Assembly: GCA_022575985.1 (NCBI GenBank)
Contig: JAKSXM010000132.1
Coordinates: 13,206,001-13,270,000, forward strand
Direction of reading: 5' to 3'
From: Anagrus nilaparvatae
Taxonomy: Eukaryota > Arthropoda > Insecta > Hymenoptera > Mymaridae
Length of the DNA: 64,000 bases
Shown here: positions 1 through 25,400 of the stretch, piece by piece
Numbering within the stretch: position 1 is the stretch's first letter
Layout: each line of letters starts with the position of its first letter
Translations under genes and position numbers: made by a program
Notes under the pieces: generated by a model
The model's input: the letters and a program-made list of their open reading frames with translations, nothing else
What the model was told of the DNA's origin: nothing
Databases searched by the model: none

Positions 1-740
1 CAGCTATAAATAGGTATTTTCAGTGAAACTTATCCCAGAAGGGAAGATTTTTAGATATAAAGCACGATTGGTCGTAAAGCAAAGGGTTGAGAGCTCACTG
101 CTTGAGAGCATCCATTATGTTAAAATCTTCCATTTGCTACCAATTCATATGAGCAATGGCAACTAAAGAAACTTATGAAATTAGATGTAAAAATAGCCTT
201 ATTGAATGATGATTTAGAATTAATATACTTTAAGGATAATAGAAAGTCAAAACACGGTACTCCAGTTGAAGCGGATTTTGTACACGTTAAAGCAGGATTC
301 TCTCTGTTACAACGTAAAAGTGAAAATTTTATATGAATTTAATTTAGAAAAGTATTGAAAGTGATAAGTGTCATAAGTGTGTCAGTAAAGAATTAAATTA
401 TAAGGTTTATTTATAGATTCATATGAAGATGATGGATTAGTGTTTTCAGAAAGTATTCACCCAGTGGAAGAAGTACAAAATTATTTAAAATTGCATTTTA
501 AAATTACGCATGATTTAGCAAATGAGTATGTAGATAAGGGATTCGTTTTTGTATTTATCTAGAGTAAGTAGTTCAGACATAGAATGTGCAGTTAATTGTA
601 CCAGTTTCTTGATTCATATGATCAAGAACATTGGAGTGCCGTTAATAGTATATTTATACCTCGTGTCCAAAAAAGTAAAGAATGACCCAATTTACACGCA
701 AATTCAATTGCTAGGCCACTTCTATTTCTCTAACCTATAC
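1..740 (+). pseudogene. Ty1/copia pol fragment, copy A (reverse transcriptase/RNase H, decayed)
   Basis: Broken translation in + frames shows copia reverse-transcriptase landmarks: a VKLIPEGKIFRYKARLV-like stretch near base 30-75 (the family's K-x-D-G...-K-A-R-L-V segment), then an MDVKIALLNDDLE-like block near 183-225 (the LDVKNAFLHGDLE segment containing a catalytic Asp). Near 630 a DQEHWSAVNSIF-like stretch matches the W-x-A-V-K-R-I-L segment at the start of RNase H. Frameshifts and stops separate these blocks, so nothing functional is encoded. The element enters from the left window edge. Its right end abuts an antisense R1-like LINE at about 741. The same junction is repeated near 34068. 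Confidence 0.8.
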
Positions 741-1220
741 GGTTAGGGCCACATCGTCCGCGTACCTGATCAGGGAGACTCCTTCCGGGATGCCAACGTG
801 CAGCAAGCCTTCAGAACTTTTCCCAGGTATTTGGTTACCTGGAAGTCGTGCTCGAGAGATCGGAGTATGTCGCCCTATCTAGCGGAATTGAAGGCGTTTT
901 TAACATCCAACGTCACCAGTAGGACGTCTATGCGATTCATTTGCGGCCATTCTCTCCCCACAATTGGGGATTCACGACACGCTTGATAGCGTCTAAGGTA
1001 AAATCCCCCTCGCGAAAGCCATGCTGTTCCTCAGAGAGATCACCGCCCTCCACGATCGATAACCTTAGTCTAGACCGAAACATGCTCTCCATCACCTTGC
1101 CAATGGTATTTAACATACACAGTGGTCTGTAAGATGATGGAGAGTCGAATGCTCCTCCCTTTCCTTTGTTCAGGAGCATGAGGCAAGACACTTTCCAATC
1201 CCTGGGAAACACTTCTGCTA
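741..1220 (-). pseudogene. R1-like LINE reverse transcriptase fragment, copy A, left part
   Basis: Read on the - strand, the sequence encodes R1-clade-style RT blocks: FPRDWKVSCLMLLNKGK, then SYRPLCMLNTIGKVMES, SEEQHGFREG, and near the left end GLLHVGIPEGVSLIRYADDVA, which carries the YADD catalytic motif next to the copia junction. The piece is cut at 1220 by the giant CCCAAGC element, and its continuation resumes at 29714. Relative to copy B at 34068 it has small substitutions near 963 and a 6-bp deletion near 1186, and the reading frame is broken. Confidence 0.85.
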
Positions 1221-1445
1221 CCCAAGCAAAAAAAATCATATGACTAATCATATAATTTATCATATAAATAATCATATAAATAATCATATAATTAATCATA
1301 TGATTAATTGAACCCAATAATCATATAAATAATTATATGATTATTTATATGATTAATTATATGATTTTTCAAAAACAGCTAATTTTTTTTTAAAAATTTA
1401 AAAACTTGTAAATTTTTCTAATTTATCAAAAAAATTTATTGTTTC
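1221..1445. repeat. Left terminal inverted repeat with ATCATAT(A/G)A sites
   Basis: After CCCAAGC and an A-run come about ten copies of a 9-mer ATCATATAA/ATCATATGA, mostly 12-13 bp apart. The first seven run forward and the last three are inverted, with a short unique GAACCC spacer near 1310. The TA of the target duplication precedes it at 1219-1220. Beyond the site array, similarity to the right end continues through an AT-rich stretch to about 1445. Confidence 0.9.
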
Positions 1446-2618
1446 GTAAATTTTTGAAAACAGCTTTTAATAAAATGGTAACATTAAATTTTATTAGCCT
1501 TTTATAATTATGATTTTTTTAAATTTTTATTATTTTAATAGAAATGAATACTTATTATTTTAAATCAATGCCTTAAAAATTTTTTAAATTAATTAACAGT
1601 AATTTGATGAAGAGAACAAATTTTAGCTTCAATTAACTCCTTCTAAAATAGTATTAGTATATAGGCTAATCCACGTTATTTTAAATCAATAAAATGATTT
1701 AGAAGTTTTTTCAAATATAGAAACTAATCTTAGGTTATTTTTATTATTATTTGTATATTTTGATGGCTCTGTCAATTTTAACATGGAACAAGTTTATAAA
1801 GAGTAGGTACCCTTGAAATCTGAAAATCAAGGGGATGGGGGTAAAAATTGTCCGATTTAAGGGACTTAGAATAGTTTAGAATCTTAACATATAAAATAAT
1901 GGTGCAGGGGTGGATACAGAAAGCCTCTCTAGGGGAAGGGGGGGCGAATTTCTGAAAAATACGTGTAAAAACCGTAAAATTTTCAAAAAACATGCAAAAA
2001 TTTCTAAAAAACATGCAAAATTTAGGCTCTGGAGGGGGCGAGCACCCTTACGCCCCTCCCCCTCGCTAAATCAGCCGCTGTAATGGTGGTTTATACATAT
2101 TAAAAACTATAAAAATAGTGAATTTTATTGTAAAGTTGCGTAACATTTGCATTATATCTAGCCTTCAGCTGTAATTTAACATGCTCCATGCATTCAGGTT
2201 ATGTTTACACAATCCAGTTATAAGTTTTTATAGTAAGATTTAAAGTAATAAATTATTTTTTAATTTAAAGCAATTTACAATTAATAAAGTAAATAACAAT
2301 TTAATAAATAATTAAAATATATTTTAGTATTTTTAAATTATTTATTTTTAGATAATTTTTTTTTATAGATTAAATGATTAAATTAGTAACATTAAAGTGT
2401 ATAATTAACAAAATTATACATTTTTTCTTAATATTATATAGCATAAATTAATTTTTAACAATAATTATTTTTAAAATATTAGAATTTTAAATTAAATGAG
2501 AAACAAAAATAAAATTATAATTAAAAAATAATAATTAACTAGTTTTAATTAATGTTTATGATTAAGTGGAAAGAAACATATTTTCCAATTTTTTTGGAAA
2601 AAGAAAAATGCAGATCTA
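1446..2618. other. Gene-free AT-rich flank inside the giant element, with a dispersed repeat
   Basis: I see no coding exon here. The segment 1780-2075 contains a less AT-rich patch starting with an ACATGGAACAAGTTTATA-type motif and GTACCC...GAAATC...CCGATTTAAGGG. A diverged copy lies at about 3678-3770, so this is a dispersed repeat. The rest up to the stop codon of the BEN-like gene is low-complexity AT sequence and probably includes that gene's 3' untranslated region. Confidence 0.5.
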
Positions 2619-14828
<12,210 letters not shown>

Positions 14829-14843
14829 TGTGATATTTTCTAT

Positions 14844-16450
14844 CTGTAAAAATTAAAAATACATTTCATTGATTCAAGAATAACTAAATCTGATCAAATA
14901 AAACATTTCTCCTTACCTCTTTTGGAAATAAATATGTTGCAATATTTTCATGAAATTGATATTAATAATTTAAAAATTATTTTCTTGATCTCTTTTTTTA
15001 TAGTGTTTTTGATTTTAGCTTGTATTTAAATTAAATTTGTTAAGATGATAGTAAAAATATTTTTAACTTTACAAATTAAAGGTTAAAAAAAATTTATCAA
15101 TATTTTCCTTTTTTTTTTGTTTTAAAAAAATTGAAAAAAATAAATAAATATTGAATTTGAATGATTTTTTTAAAGATTAACTTTTAACCTTGAAAAGTTA
15201 TAACCTATTTTTTAAAATTAATTTCAACATAATATTTTAGCATAAAAAATTAAAATTGGGACCTACATAGTTTTTGACGTGAAAAAAATTTAGTTAAAAT
15301 ATTAATGAAGAAAGGGTTCATGAAGTAAAAAAATAAAGGTAATTTTATAAAATTAGTTTATGTTTATATTTTGGGAATTAGTTTAAAATTTAATTTACAG
15401 ATTTATTCTGCCAAATTTATTATCACTGCTATGCATCAAGGCTGTTAAATACTAAAATTTTACATAACAGTATTTAGTGGATAATTAGCGATAAAGAAAA
15501 GTAAGCATTATTTAAAAAATATTTTATTGTTATCTTGTAAACAATCTTCTAATTGTGTAATTATGTTAACTGTTATGGGGATACATATATCCATGTTCAA
15601 CTACATAGCATTACTATAGTCAACATGCTATATATAGTAAGAAGCCAATTTTGTATGACCATTGTTGTGCAAGATCAAAGGGGTTTACTTGCTTTAGATC
15701 TATCATATTAAAATTTGAAATAATTTAAATATTAATTATGCTTAATTAGTCTGAATGAAGCATGCATTAGCACGTATTTATTATTAACTTTTTCTTGAAA
15801 ATTGGGAAATTTTAAAAAATTATTAAAAATTTAAAGTTTGAATTAGGTTTTTTTTTAAAGGTACCCTTTTACCAATATTCAATCTAGCTAGAAATTATCC
15901 CAAAGGCTAAGTGTGGTTCTAATTGTTATAAAAATATTTTTTATCTGGAATTTTCAAAAAATTGTGCCGATATTTTGGCAGGAAAGCGTAAATTTTCCAT
16001 CAAATTTAATACTTTTCCTGACTAAAAATCCAGAAAAATTTATTCTCTGATACGCTTGGATTTTTTAGGTCAAATATCACATACACATATACATTATACA
16101 ATATACATTATACAATATCACATATTCAACAAAAAAAATTGTAATTTAAATTAATAAACAAATAGTAAATTTTTAAACATGTGAGCAAAAAAAGAATGGC
16201 CCAGATCGTATTTTAATCCCGACCCAAGCTGAAGCCTCAACCCATCTTTCTTCGAATGGTAAATTGTGATTTGAATGATATAAAAATAAAAAAAATAAAT
16301 AAGTAATAAAGAAATTAATAAATTAATATATATTTGCTTATTCTACATGTCTTCACTCAGACTCTTATTATTTCTAATGACTTACTAGTTGAAGATTTAA
16401 TTTGGTAAATTTAAACTAAATGATTATTTTTTTTATTTTCTTTAATTTAG
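14844..16450. promoter_or_regulatory. Divergent intergenic/5' region between the BEN-like gene and the transposase gene
   Basis: The two genes of the giant element start back to back on either side of this 1.6 kb. Splice acceptors flank both first coding exons (AG at 14844-14845 on the - strand, AG at 16449-16450 on the + strand). Leader exons and promoter(s) should therefore lie here. No specific promoter motif can be chosen in such AT-rich sequence. A shared bidirectional promoter is an inference from layout only. Confidence 0.45.
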
Positions 16451-16455
16451 TTACA

Positions 16456-19400
16456 ATGCAAAGGATGATTTATAATAGTTATTTGCATAAAGGGCCAGAC
16501 TATATTCCCAAAAGCTCAATTTATAGATTAAGAAAAAAGATTAAACTTGATCTGAAGCAGGTAAGGTTTTTATTAAATCCATCGGTTACTCGAAATTCTT
16601 ATTAAGACACACACATACACTAAGAATTCATTTTGTTAAATTTATTTAGCATCAGCTAAATGCTTTGAAAATTATTATCAATATCGGTATGTGATTATAA
16701 AAATTAATGTTTATCGCGAATTTTAATTTTTTTCGGCAACTCCGCCAAAACATTGATTATTTTATAAAAAAGTAGATGAAAAAAATTATTAATTTTTTTT
16801 TTTTTATTTGTTTTTGAATAAAATAAACGTTATTTTTAAATATAAAACAATTGTTTAATTGTTTAACGGGTTAACCCCTTTTTTATAATGAAAACAAAAT
16901 ATAAGTTATTAAGATTTATCAGATATTGTATGTTTCTTTTAAAGATAAAATAAGATGTAAGTAAACGAAAGTCTGGAGGCATAGATTTTCAGTGATTTTG
17001 ATTGAATCTAATTCAACTACTGCAGTTTTTTATATTTTTTTAAAATTTTTATTTAATTATTTTTTAATTTATTTAATAATTAACAATAAATCATTTAAAT
17101 TTTGGTTCCTCATAGAGGAATTTATCTTTTTTAAAAATATTTTTCCTTTGCACGTGCAGCAGACAATGATAGCAATACAAAGAAGATACCAGTACCAACC
17201 GATTCATGTTAGCTAACTTAATTCCATTATGCTATAAACGGCTTCTCTGTGACAGGAAGCTAAAAAACCGGTTTTTAAAAAAAGTCTGTATGTGTGTGTG
17301 TGTGTGTTTGTATGTATGTATATTGTATGTAACAGGTGAAATTTCATTCCAATTCTGGTCAATAAAATATTATTTTTATTTTTTTTATGGAATTAAGACC
17401 TAATTTTTTTTTCAAAAATTTTTCTATCAAAAAATCTCAAACTAATTTTTTTTTTTTTTAATTAGGATGTAATACCTCATTTATTTCCACGAAAGTACTT
17501 ATATTTAAAAGTACGATTTTTACTCAATACCTCGAATCTGATAACTAATTTTTTGAAAATTTTTTTCACCAAAAAATACAAAAAATACCAATTTTTTTTT
17601 TCTTTATGGATGCAGTACTTAATTTATTTATGTTAAAGTACTAGTTTTATAAATATCATTTATAGTAATTTTTTGGACCTAATACTTAATTTTTTCAAAA
17701 TTTTATTTTCAAATTTTTTGTCGCCAAAAAATACAAAAAACGCCAAAATTTTTTTTATTTTAGGACGTAATACTTAATTTTTTCCTATGAAAGTACGAGT
17801 ATCTAGAATTATCGTTTGTAAAGGATTTCTCCATCTGATACGTAATTTTTCGAAATCTTTTACATAAAATAATTTAAAAAATACCATAATTTTTTTCTTT
17901 TTGGACGTAGTACCTCATATTTTTCCATGAAAGTACTAATATCTAGAAGTATCGTTTTTACTCTATAACTGGAATCATATAATTTATTTTTTGAAAATTT
18001 TTTTCTCCAAATTTTTTTCACCAAAAAATACAAAAAATACCAATTTTTTTTTTCTTTATGGACGCAGTACTTAATTTATTTCTGTGGGAGTACTAGTTTT
18101 AGAAATATCGTTTATAGTAATTGTTTGGATCTGATACGTAATTTTTTCAAAATTTTTTCTTAAAATTTTTGTTGCCAAAAAATACAAAAAACGGCAATTT
18201 TTTTTTTATTTTAGGACGCAGTACTTAATTTCTTCCTTTGAAAGTAAGAATATCTAGAATTATCTCTTTGTAAAGGATTTCTCCATCTGATACGTAATTT
18301 TTCAAAATTTTTTTTTTCAAATTTTTTTACATAAAATAATTAATAAAATACCATAATTTTTTTTTTTTTGGACGTAGTACCTCATTTTTTCCCATGAAAG
18401 TACTAATATCTAGAATTACCGTTTTTACTCATTATCTCCAATCCGATACCTAATTTTTCAAACAATTTTTTTTTTTAATTTTTTAAATAAAAAAATGTAA
18501 AAAAAATCAATTATTTTTTTCTTTTTTCTATGAAATTATTAATATCTAGAATTAACTTTCTTACTAGTTATCATTTTTATTACTGAATTTAAACATATCA
18601 AAAATTTTTTCTTTAATCCTGTAGCTGGTGTAATTGTGTCTTCAAGATATAACTACACCAGCTACACCAAAAACTGTCAATCAGACATAATTATCATAAA
18701 AGAAAATTATGTACTAGTGTAGAATATCTATAACAGTATCAAGGATAAAATAATTCAAAGATCATTCTTAGTTTTTCTTAAGACATTATACTTTGTTAGG
18801 TAAAATAGACCATTAAGAACATTTTGTTATTGTTAATGAGGAACCATAGTGCCAATTACTTGGCAGCGTATTTTTCTTAGTGTACAGACACTTTGCATTT
18901 TATTTTTTAATACCGAAAGAAAAAGATCTTATCACGAAGACATACAATAAGATTTGAACATGTTTATTTAAAATTATTCAAAGTTTGTACAGCTGAATTT
19001 AATGAAATTCCTGATCCTAAATCTACAAATTATTTTAAGACCTTAATAGAAATTATTTAAACAACATTTTAATCTCCACATTTATTAAAAAAACTATTTG
19101 TAACCCTTCCTTAAAAACATAAATTTTTGACTTCTAAACTGTGTTGGCTGCCTTTTACAATTACTTATACTCCAGTAATTATGCAGTAATTGTTATGCAA
19201 CTGCGTACCAACTTGAAAACAGGTTTACGACAGCTAAAGGGTTCACAAATGCCATTTTTTAAAGATTATTTAATAAATTATATGGTTTACTAGGTAATAT
19301 GTCAAATTTGGGTTATATGAGCAAATTTACGGGATGAAAACTAACCCCAAAATAAAAAAGAATTGAATCATCAATGATAAGCATATTTTTTTGAACTTTT

Positions 19401-22400
19401 TTTGTAGATTCAAGTATTTTTAAACTTTTTGTTAAATTTTGAACATTATCCACCTTATAAGCCCTTATATGTGTTAAAACTACCCGTAAAAAGGTAGGGT
19501 AATAAAAGCTGGTTTAAGGCCTTTCATTATTTTACAGCCACTTTGAACCCCAGATTCGGATTCAATGACCCAAAAAACCTTTAGTATACCTTTTTTCAAG
19601 CCGGTACGCGATTTCAACTTTCAACCTCCCCCTCGCATTATTACCGAATTATTAAAATTCATTTTATAAACAAATTTTCATAATTTTTAAAGTAGCAATT
19701 TAAACAACCATCAAGGTTTTTTTTATTTGTTTAAAAAAATTTTTTTTAATATTTTTTACAGGTTTCAAGTCCCTCCGATGTTCGTGATGATTTCAGAGTA
19801 TTTGTTTCTGACAGTTCGCAAAATGCTAACGAAACATTAGAAACTTTAGTTGAAACTTCAGTTTTAGAGAATGTAAATTATTTAAAATATTTATTATTAT
19901 TTTTTTTTAAATATTTTTGTTAATGACTCATCGCTAATAATTTATAAGAATATTATTCTTTTTTTCGTTTCTTAGATTAAATAAGATTAGATTATTATTC
20001 ATAAACAAAGCAATGGCTGTATTATCGACGGTCCCTAGGAATAAGATCGTTATTCGCCGAGAGTAACAAAGACTCCCACATCTCGTATTCTGTATACATT
20101 GAAATGTCAGCGTCTTTGCTACTCTCGGCGAATAACGATCTTATTCCTAGGGACCGTCGTTATAAGCAAAAAACTCTATATCATTTTTTAAAGTTTTTTG
20201 AAGTTTACTTCTTTCTTGTCACCGTACCGTAGTTATTATTTTATTTCTACGAGTAGTTAAAAATGAAAAAATCGTCATGGTGAAATCGTAATGAAATTAG
20301 AAAGAAAAAATAAGAATACTTATCCCCACTTGCCGGTAAATCACACTCTGTCCGGTGTTAAGGATGTTGCTTACCTTTTTTGTTTGCGTATAGATTTTAA
20401 TAAAAGTTGGTATATAACAAGAAATCATATTAAAAAATACATATTTAAAATTAGAAAATCCTAGGGTGATTCCTTCATTATTAAATAATTAAAAATAATT
20501 TTGCTTCTCCGAGCATCTTATACACGTGATTCTTATGGGACGACATTTTACAATAAAAAATTAAAGTATTTTTTGCGTACAGTTTTTGATAAAAAAATTA
20601 TAACATATAAAAAACATATCGTAGAATATAATTATTCAATTTATTTTAGACTTTGGTGGTTTGTTTATAACGAAAATTTTATTTATTTAACAATGCTATC
20701 GTATAGCTGTGCGCGCGCAAGGTTCTCGCTTCTATAGTAATATGATAGAAAGAGAGAGTAATAGTTTCTATTATCCCCAGCTTATTGGTAGTTATCATCC
20801 TTAAAATTTTTTTTCTTCGCCGGCAGACCCCGAGCATAATCGTGGGTGTTCGGAAAGATTAGAAAGATATACATTGTTGATCGCCAGTATACCGATCGTA
20901 AATAAGGACGCTTGGATGATTTCGGTGTTAAATTTTGTAGTGATTTAAAATAAATCAATTGTACACAGTTTTTAAAATTTTTATTTCTAAATTTTACTTT
21001 TATAAAATTGTTTTAGAAAGAAGTAAACTTCACCCTTTTGTCCCTAGACAATCTGTCCGTTTTTTTATAAATCAATAAGTTTTTAGGGTTACTGACCCTG
21101 GTTTGGAAGTGCAAGACAAGTAAAAAATTTTTATATTTTATGAATTACAGCCATCGTTTAGTTAGAATATATATTTAGAACTTTTGTCAACCTTCATTGT
21201 ACCAATTAATACGAATTAAGATATCTTTCATTTTAGAATGAATTAAAAGAATTTATGAGTTATTTATTAAGAGAAAATTGCTAAATCTTTAGACAAGAAC
21301 TTATTGTTTAAGCAAAATATTTATATCAAAAACTTATTTAACACAAAGTGCATAAACTGTAAATTTTAGATATATTAGGTTTGAATTTCAAAACAATATT
21401 TTATTAAATGCCAATACAAGTTTTGATTATTAAGCATTTTTCTATAAAATACATAAACAAAAAATTTAATTGAATTAAGTAAAGAATTATTAAAGGACAT
21501 TTTAATAAAAAACCCTGCCTATAGTAAAGAATGTAGTAAAAATAAAACAAAAAAACTTATAACAGACAACCAATGAGCAATGTTATATGTTCACTTATAA
21601 ATAGTTTTCTTAATTTTAACATATACTCCCTAATTATATTGTAAGTCCTACTACTACTACAACTACGTATAATAAATCTAGTTCTAGGGTCCCTAGCTAG
21701 GTGTTTTAGGGTCCCTAAAAGTCTCTAAATTGAAAATATTTTAAGTCCATTTGATCCCCCCTCTGCTGAAAAGGACTTTTTTGGGCACCCCTCCATATGA
21801 AAATGTTCAATGTTAATATATATATATTAGTCCTAACAATATATTATTATTTATCTATCACGCAGAATGCAGATTGAATTTTGAGAGGTCTCGTCGCTCA
21901 TATTTTCCCCTGACGCGAAGCTTTTGAAATTATTTCGTTCACATAACTCATACCAAGCTTCACCTACATGTTGTGTTTGTAATTGTGCAAGCGCCAAAAT
22001 TTTTGTACCCTTGATGCTTAATAATGCCAATTTATTTTTTTGATTTTTCTTGGAGAAATTATATAGTATTTTATAAAAATCGGTTCTCAAACTGGTACCC
22101 AAAATCATCTCGATGTGCAAAATATGCGAGAAAATATGTTTTTAATAAACTTTTATTTTGAAGTAGCAAATGAATCTGTTTCATAAATGTCATATTTAAT
22201 AAAAAAAAAAGTAAAATTGGTACATGAAGAGTTGTTACATTAATTACACAAGGCCCGAAAAAACTCTTGTTCTTAAAAACAAAGTATACTTATTGCATAT
22301 GTTTTTCGGTGTGCTGGAATGTACCTAGGGTCAGAATCCATTTATGCCCCATAAATTTCGTCCCCGATTCTTTCGAAAATAGCAAAATTTGTATAGGCTT

Positions 22401-25400
22401 TACCTTATTTTGATATACGGTATTTGTATTTAAATGTGATAAAAATTTTTTGTGTAAAAAACTGATTTTTCAATAAAATAAATTTTAAAGTAACTTTTAA
22501 AAAAACGTTGATATTGCAAAAACATATATAAGAATTTTTACTGTAGAAAATGATTTTATATTATTTAGCGATACTTTACGTATTTTTCTAAATTGTTAAG
22601 TACTATATCGGTTAGATCGATCAAAAGTTATTCAAAAAATCATACTTTATGACTAATTGTATATGGGTGCTTTTCACAGGAACGGTAAACATAGTGTCCC
22701 CCCCATTTATATCCGAAACGAAAGCTATTTTGCACTTTTTTTTCTTTTAATAAGTTGCTAAATAATATTTTTTTAAAGTCACAACCTACTGTGCATATAT
22801 TGATAAGTTAACAAAAAATTTTTCTGGAGTATGTGTTCATATATGTTCAAAATGTCGCCACCATCCGCAGTCCTTTTGTTTAACTATAAACTCTGAGCAT
22901 TAACAAACGGCTTAAATTTTGAAGTTAAATTTTTCTGTAGGATGCATATGACGTATTTAGGTCCCAAAAACTCATTTTTTTCAACGAAATAAATTTTCAT
23001 GCAATCCTCTTAGCTTATCGTCACATATAAGTCTGTCAAAAGCAGATAAAATTTTGTAACCGTTTACAACTACCCTTTACAATAATTTAAGCTGTAAATT
23101 ATATATACGTAGCGTGTTCAAGTTTTCCCTAAATTCATAGCTTATATCGTGACCTTGTATATTAGACTGGGTTTTTTCCCGAAATATCCGGAATTTCTAA
23201 CGCGCCAGCAGAAATCAAAAATATAAGAAAAAAAAATAAGTTTCTTGTTCGATTTAGACCAAAACATCGATTTTTGAGCCTACGATAGCTCTCGAAAGTT
23301 TTATTTTTAGCCTCTTTAAATTTGGGATTTTCTTAAAACTCAGTTTTTTTAGTGGATTCAAATCGCGTTTAAGATTATGTTCCAATTCATATTTCTTAGG
23401 ATTTTCACTCCAGGAATCCGATGAAAACATTTATTTTAGCTTTTTATTACGTTTTATAGGAGAAAAATCGATTTTCGTTGCCTTTTAGGGTTCTAATTTC
23501 AAGGGGACCAACTTTAAAAGTTTTGTAGTTTTCTGAATAAATTTTTCTGTATATTATTTAAAAGCTGCACTTGTCTATTTTTTCTCCAGAAATCCGATGG
23601 AACCAATATATAGGAGAAAAATATATTTGATTGGGTTTTAGGGTCCCAATTTTAAGGAAATCTATTATAAAAGGTTAGCAGTTTTCAAAATAATTTTTTT
23701 TTGAATATTATTTATTAAAGGAACTTACGTATTTTTTCCCCAGGAATCCGATGAAATCATTTATTTTAGCTTTTGACCACCTCTTATATGAGAAAAATCG
23801 ATTTTTGTCGTTTTTCAGGGTCATAATTTTAAGGAAATATATTACAAGAATTTTAATTTTCAGAATATATTTTTCTAAATATTATTTACTAATGAGACTT
23901 ATGTATTTTTCCCCGAGGAATTCAATGGAACTATTTATTTTTTTATCTGGGCATTTCTTTTGCGAGAAAATCTATTTTTCCAAAATTAACCGAATTTTCC
24001 ATATTTTATTCGAAATTTGCTTTTTGATCATTTGGAACATAATAGTAAACGTGATTAGAATCCATTAGAAAAACTTAAAGTTTTAAGAAAATCCAAAATT
24101 TAAGAAGGCCAAAAAAAAACTTTTGACAGTTATCGTAGACTCAAAAATTTACGTTTTGGTCTAAATACAACTTATAAGAAACTTATTTTTTTTACTTATA
24201 TGTAAAAAACGACTGTTTTTTTTTTTTTTTTTTTTTTAATATGAGACGATGGTTTTGCATAACGAATTTGGGATGAACTTTTTCTTGCAAGTAATTTTTT
24301 TAATGATAAATCAGCTATATTAAATTATATATATTAAACTCACTATAGTAAAAATAATCCATAAGTGTAAATTTTTCCTTTTAAATTTGACGTTGTTCAT
24401 TCATTCAAATGTTTGAATTTATAACTATCAAAAGAATACTTAGGACAAAGAAGTGGGATAAAAAAGAGGACTACAAAAAATAATAGTTTTTAAATTGATT
24501 GAATAATATATAAAAAAAAATTAAATATTTTTGTTTTTTTTTTCGTTTACGAAGTCACCGATTCCAAAAATCAAGGTTTCTTTAACCAAAATTTTTCTCA
24601 CCCTCATCCTCACATTAGCAAAAAACACCCCTCATTAAAGGTGTTTTTACAATGTTTATAAACTGTAAGGGAGCTTCCATAAATTACTAGGGAGGGGGCA
24701 AAAATTAATGGGGGAGGAAGTTTATTCAAGATGACTGTTTTACAAATTTATATTCTCTAATGGTAACTTCTTCGATTTTTTTGTTAGTAAGGTGGGTGCC
24801 TGTATGATGGCACTGTATAACGAACTATATAAAAGACAGCATAGCGCACATATTTTGCAGAATAGAAAACTGTATATAGAAAATAATACCCAGAAAGCGA
24901 GGTTTTCAAGAAATGTATTAATCGGAATGGAATGAGCCACGAGGGGCCAAAATAAATTCCGGGGTAAATTAGTTTACTCAAAGGATACCATATGGTGGAC
25001 GTTGACCCTTAAGGGGAAATGGGTACTTTGGAGCCGTAACAGATTCCTTTTATACAAATTTATCTATGGGGGTAAAACTCTTCGGTTTCAAAATAAATCT
25101 TCGACGTTAAGAAGGGGTTACTCAAATAAAATGTGGTATGAAAATGGATCCTCAATTTCTTGAGTATCATAATTTTTTCATTATTTTCAACGGACTGAGT
25201 ATAGGAAATGTAGAACGAGGAGAAATTTATCTAGAATTTTTATATACGGTAAAACTTTGACCCTGGGAGAAGTAAGGAAGGGAGGGGTGGATAAATGTAG
25301 AATAAATGAATTATGACCTTAAAATTTTTAGCACACCAAGAAATAATATAAGGTATCATTCTTAAGACTATAAAAACAAGACTTTTTTTATTGCTGTATG

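Noticed and set aside
549..746. A 65-codon open frame, repeated at 33876-34073
   Set aside because: It is a shadow frame over the copia RNase H remnant; the real family match is in another frame and is broken.
17400..18545. CRISPR-like or coding repeat array
   Set aside because: Units are long, diverged and not interspersed with unique spacers. The host is clearly eukaryotic and no frame is open.
20820..20930. A G+C-richer patch (CGCCGGCAGACCCCGAGCAT) that might be a tRNA or other RNA gene
   Set aside because: I could not fold a cloverleaf or find A- and B-box promoters; it looks like another repeat fragment.
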